A DNA stretch of 64,000 nucleotides, taken from NCBI GenBank assembly GCA_963828405.1, contig CAWHEG010000031.1, positions 2,666,001-2,730,000 on the forward strand. Reading direction: 5' to 3'. This document shows positions 62,092 through 64,000 of the stretch, piece after piece. Source of the DNA: JANMJD01 sp963828405. Lineage in GTDB: Bacteria; Actinomycetota; Acidimicrobiia; Acidimicrobiales; Ilumatobacteraceae. Every line of letters starts with the position of its first letter. Position 1 is the first letter of the stretch. A model generated the notes under the pieces. It saw nothing but the letters and a program-made list of their open reading frames with translations, did not search any database and had not been told where the DNA came from. Made by a program: the position numbers and the translations under genes.

Positions 62092-63392
62092 TCATGAACT
62101 CGACCGCCCGCTTCCCGGAGACCATCGACCTCGAGCACGTGGTCGCGCTCGGCAACGTCGACGAGTCCCTCGCCAGCTTCTATGCCGACGCCGTCGCCGC
62201 GGCGGCTGCAGGCACCGGTGTCACCGAGCGGGAGATCCGGGCGTGGGTCGATGAGGAGCTGATCAGCGAGCAGGGCTTCCGGACCCAGGCGCTGGAGGGG
62301 CCGGGACGCAACGGCACCCTCGTTCTCGTCGCGCTGGAGAACGCCCATGTGATCCGCGCCGACTCCCGCCGCGGCGCCCAGTGGTACGAGCTCGCCCATG
62401 ACCGCCTCGTCGGCCCGGTGCGGGAGAGCAACGCTGCGTGGAGGCTGGCGAACCTGTCGGGCGCCCAGCTCGATGCGATCGCCTGGGAGCGCCAGGGACG
62501 ACCGGACGAACTCCTGGCGACCGGGGATGGACTGACGGCGGCAACCGCGTGGGCTGCCGCTCACCCGGACGACGTCCTACCGGCGGACGGCGAGTATCTC
62601 GAGGCATCACGACGACGCGAGCGGGAGCTGCTGGCGATGGCTCGGACGTCACGTCGGGCTCGGACCCGCGGGGCGATGGCGATCGGCCTGGCGATCGCCA
62701 TGGCCTTCGCCGGCTTCATCATCCTGGGCACCCGCGCCGTTGCCGCTCGGGCCCGCCAGGATGCGGACCGCAAGGCGGAACTGGCCGTGACCTCGGAGGC
62801 CGCGGCGAAGCAGTCCGAGGAGAAGGCGAGGGAGGCGGCCGCCGAGGCCGAGAAGCAGCGGCAGATCGCCCTGGATAAAGCGATCGACGCTCAGGAGTCG
62901 GAAGCGAAGGCGCAGCGGGCGGCGGCCGATGCACGGGACTCGGAGGAGAAGGCGAAGGCCGCGGCGGCCGACGCACTGAGGTCCGAGCGCGAGGCGCAGC
63001 GTGCTGCGGCCGACGCCCGGATCTCGGAGGAGTCGGCCACGGCGGCGGCCAAGGACGCCGAGGCACAGCGGGGCAAGGCCGACGCGGCTGCGCAGGAGGC
63101 CATCCGTCAGCGGGCGCGTGCCGTCGCGGCGGCGGCAGATGCGAGGACTGCACGCGACGAAGCGGTGCGGGGCAAGATCGCCTGCTCCGAGGCGGTCGAT
63201 CAGGCACGCAGGACGTTCTTCGAACGTATGCAGATCGTCGTCGATTCGTTGATCGTCGAACCGATCCTCACCGGGGAGTATCCCAACTACTCCATCAACG
63301 CCCAGGCAGAGGTCGAATACATGAGCAAGCGGGTCCAGGAGTTCTACGACGAGTTCAACGCGGCGACCGCAGGTCCCTGTTATGCGTCGTAG
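62088..63392 (+). CDS. nSTAND NTPase C-terminal half with membrane helix and coiled coil
   Basis: 434 residues from GTG 62088 (GTGA overlap) or ATG 62094. Residues 1-130 complete the NTPase: VVALGNVDESLASFYADAV, EREIRAWVDEELIS and WYELAHDRLVGPVRESN. A membrane helix (AIGLAIAMAFAGFIILGTRAV) lies near residues 195-217. Residues about 220-365 form an Ala/Glu/Arg-rich coiled coil with a 14-residue repeat. The last ~70 residues form a globular tail with FFERMQIVVDSLIVEPILTG. There are no WD40 repeats, usual for such NTPases. The protein would hang an NTPase from the membrane, with TIR-SIR2 as its partner. Confidence 0.85.
   Translation: MIMNSTARFPETIDLEHVVALGNVDESLASFYADAVAAAAAGTGVTEREIRAWVDEELISEQGFRTQALEGPGRNGTLVLVALENAHVIRADSRRGAQWYELAHDRLVGPVRESNAAWRLANLSGAQLDAIAWERQGRPDELLATGDGLTAATAWAAAHPDDVLPADGEYLEASRRRERELLAMARTSRRARTRGAMAIGLAIAMAFAGFIILGTRAVAARARQDADRKAELAVTSEAAAKQSEEKAREAAAEAEKQRQIALDKAIDAQESEAKAQRAAADARDSEEKAKAAAADALRSEREAQRAAADARISEESATAAAKDAEAQRGKADAAAQEAIRQRARAVAAAADARTARDEAVRGKIACSEAVDQARRTFFERMQIVVDSLIVEPILTGEYPNYSINAQAEVEYMSKRVQEFYDEFNAATAGPCYAS
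62910..63161 (+). repeat. Six 42-base (14-residue) repeats in the coiled coil
   Basis: Protein repeats such as AQRAAADARDSEEK, AKAAAADALRSERE and AQRAAADARISEES run in register six times (two heptads each). The first and third are nearly identical. Such repeats can expand or contract, so coil length may differ between strains. Confidence 0.75.
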
Positions 63393-63467
63393 CGGGGGCG
63401 GTCACCACAACGGCAGCGATTCGTTCTCCCCGATGGGTTGACCGTCCGACATCGGGCGGCTGTCGCG

Positions 63468-64000
63468 TTAGCGGTCCGTGGGCGTCCCGAGTTCGGCGCG
63501 CACCTGGGCAGCACCTTGCGCCAAGGCCGCGAGCTTGGCGAAGGCGACCGACCTCGAGAGGTACTTCATCCCGCAGTCGGGAGCCGCGATCAACCGCTCC
63601 GGGGGCAGCACCTCCAGGGCCGCGCGTAGCCGGTCGGCGATCACGGCCGGCGGTTCGACGTCGTCCGTCGAGAGGTCGACGACGCCGAGCACGATCGTCT
63701 TCGCCGCAACCGGCTGGAGCACCGACGGGTCGAGCCGGGGTTGGGCGAACTCGACGGCCAGCTGGTCGGCGGCACAGTCGGCCAGCTCGGCGAGGAACGG
63801 GTAGCCGCCGCTCTTGTCGGACACGTACGCGGCGTAGCCGTAGCAGGTGTGCAGCACCGTGGTGGCGTGGACGCCTTCGAGGGCGCGATTGATGGCCTCC
63901 ACGGCGAAGGTCCGCGCCACCTCGGCGTTCGCCTGCAGGTACGGCTCGTCGAGCTGCACGATGTCGATGCCCGCTGCCACGAGGTCGACGAGCTCCTGTT
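63468..64000 (-). CDS. MetE-like cobalamin-independent methionine synthase family protein (5' end outside window)
   Basis: Partial gene; the frame stays open to the window end (QELVDLVAAGIDIVQLDEP precedes). The C-terminal half of the MetE barrel is visible. The IDIVQLDEP strand is followed by HTCYGYAAY (His and Cys zinc ligands) and DLSTDDVEPPAVIADRL. Then come PERLIAAPDCGMKYLSR (last Cys ligand) and a helix. The catalytic Asp position is kept (QLDEP). It is a single C-terminal-domain type, probably transferring methyl groups to a thiol. Substrate unknown. Confidence 0.85.
   Translation of the reverse strand, partial: QELVDLVAAGIDIVQLDEPYLQANAEVARTFAVEAINRALEGVHATTVLHTCYGYAAYVSDKSGGYPFLAELADCAADQLAVEFAQPRLDPSVLQPVAAKTIVLGVVDLSTDDVEPPAVIADRLRAALEVLPPERLIAAPDCGMKYLSRSVAFAKLAALAQGAAQVRAELGTPTDR

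Overview
The window is a high-GC chromosomal segment of an actinobacterium. An Acidimicrobiia-type organism is my best guess, by inference: there are deazaflavin/F420-type oxidoreductases, a wax-ester/diacylglycerol acyltransferase, leaderless-looking promoters, an AfsR/SARP-like regulator, many VapBC modules, and a secreted protein built of VLDTR...NVTATxxxxxGYVTVFPC repeats that I associate with that class. No rRNA, CRISPR array or replication origin is visible. One tRNA (Cys, GCA) is present.

Layout. 1-20 kb is metabolic. It opens with the end of a sensor histidine kinase. A heterotetrameric sarcosine oxidase operon (A-G-B-D), an unknown 576-residue protein, a dimethylglycine/sarcosine dehydrogenase-type flavoprotein and a secreted SGNH hydrolase follow. 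Next is a sugar cluster: a TIM-barrel isomerase, three Gfo/Idh/MocA oxidoreductases and a ThuA protein. An MttB-like methyltransferase, a DrrAB-type ABC exporter and a TetR regulator close the block. Together these suggest stepwise N-demethylation of methylated amines (quaternary amine, dimethylglycine, sarcosine, glycine) beside oxidative sugar catabolism. The same inverted repeat (CGGTACG-AA-CGTACCG) lies upstream of both the sarcosine oxidase operon and mttB, so one regulator may control both.

20.4-35 kb is an accessory region starting at tRNA-Cys. It holds a decayed tyrosine integrase and an ornithine-cyclodeaminase-family gene split by a 2.3-kb insertion sequence with an AAT target duplication. 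Four complete VapBC-like toxin-antitoxin pairs, two TA fragments and a flavin amine oxidase follow. The rest is a secreted repeat protein and a PanB-like/PhyH/membrane-protein cluster. Several antitoxins have a -10 element placed for leaderless transcription, and two of these promoters are covered by clear palindromic operators.

35-59 kb holds a membrane protein with a possible TIR-like domain, a GH3 glucosidase, a SARP-Ser/Thr kinase fusion, serine dehydratase, wax-ester synthase, GpsA and MalQ. It continues with a TIGR00300-type ornithine cyclodeaminase-like enzyme, two heme-independent flavin-fold proteins, three ABC transporter sets, a cyclic-2,3-diphosphoglycerate synthetase-like GTPase/ATPase and two secreted proteins.

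59.5-63.4 kb is the most interesting part: a tightly coupled three-ORF operon. It encodes a TIR-SIR2 protein, an nSTAND1-type NTPase, and a membrane-anchored coiled-coil continuation of that NTPase. This looks like an NAD-targeting immune (abortive-infection) system in which the NTPase is split across two ORFs by a GTGA overlap. The window ends inside a MetE-like methyltransferase gene.

Quality note: several conserved genes (histidine kinase, integrase, GH3, MalQ twice, metalloprotease) contain one-base frameshifts, often in short homopolymers. Many of these may be assembly errors, so frame breaks should be checked before calling genes dead.
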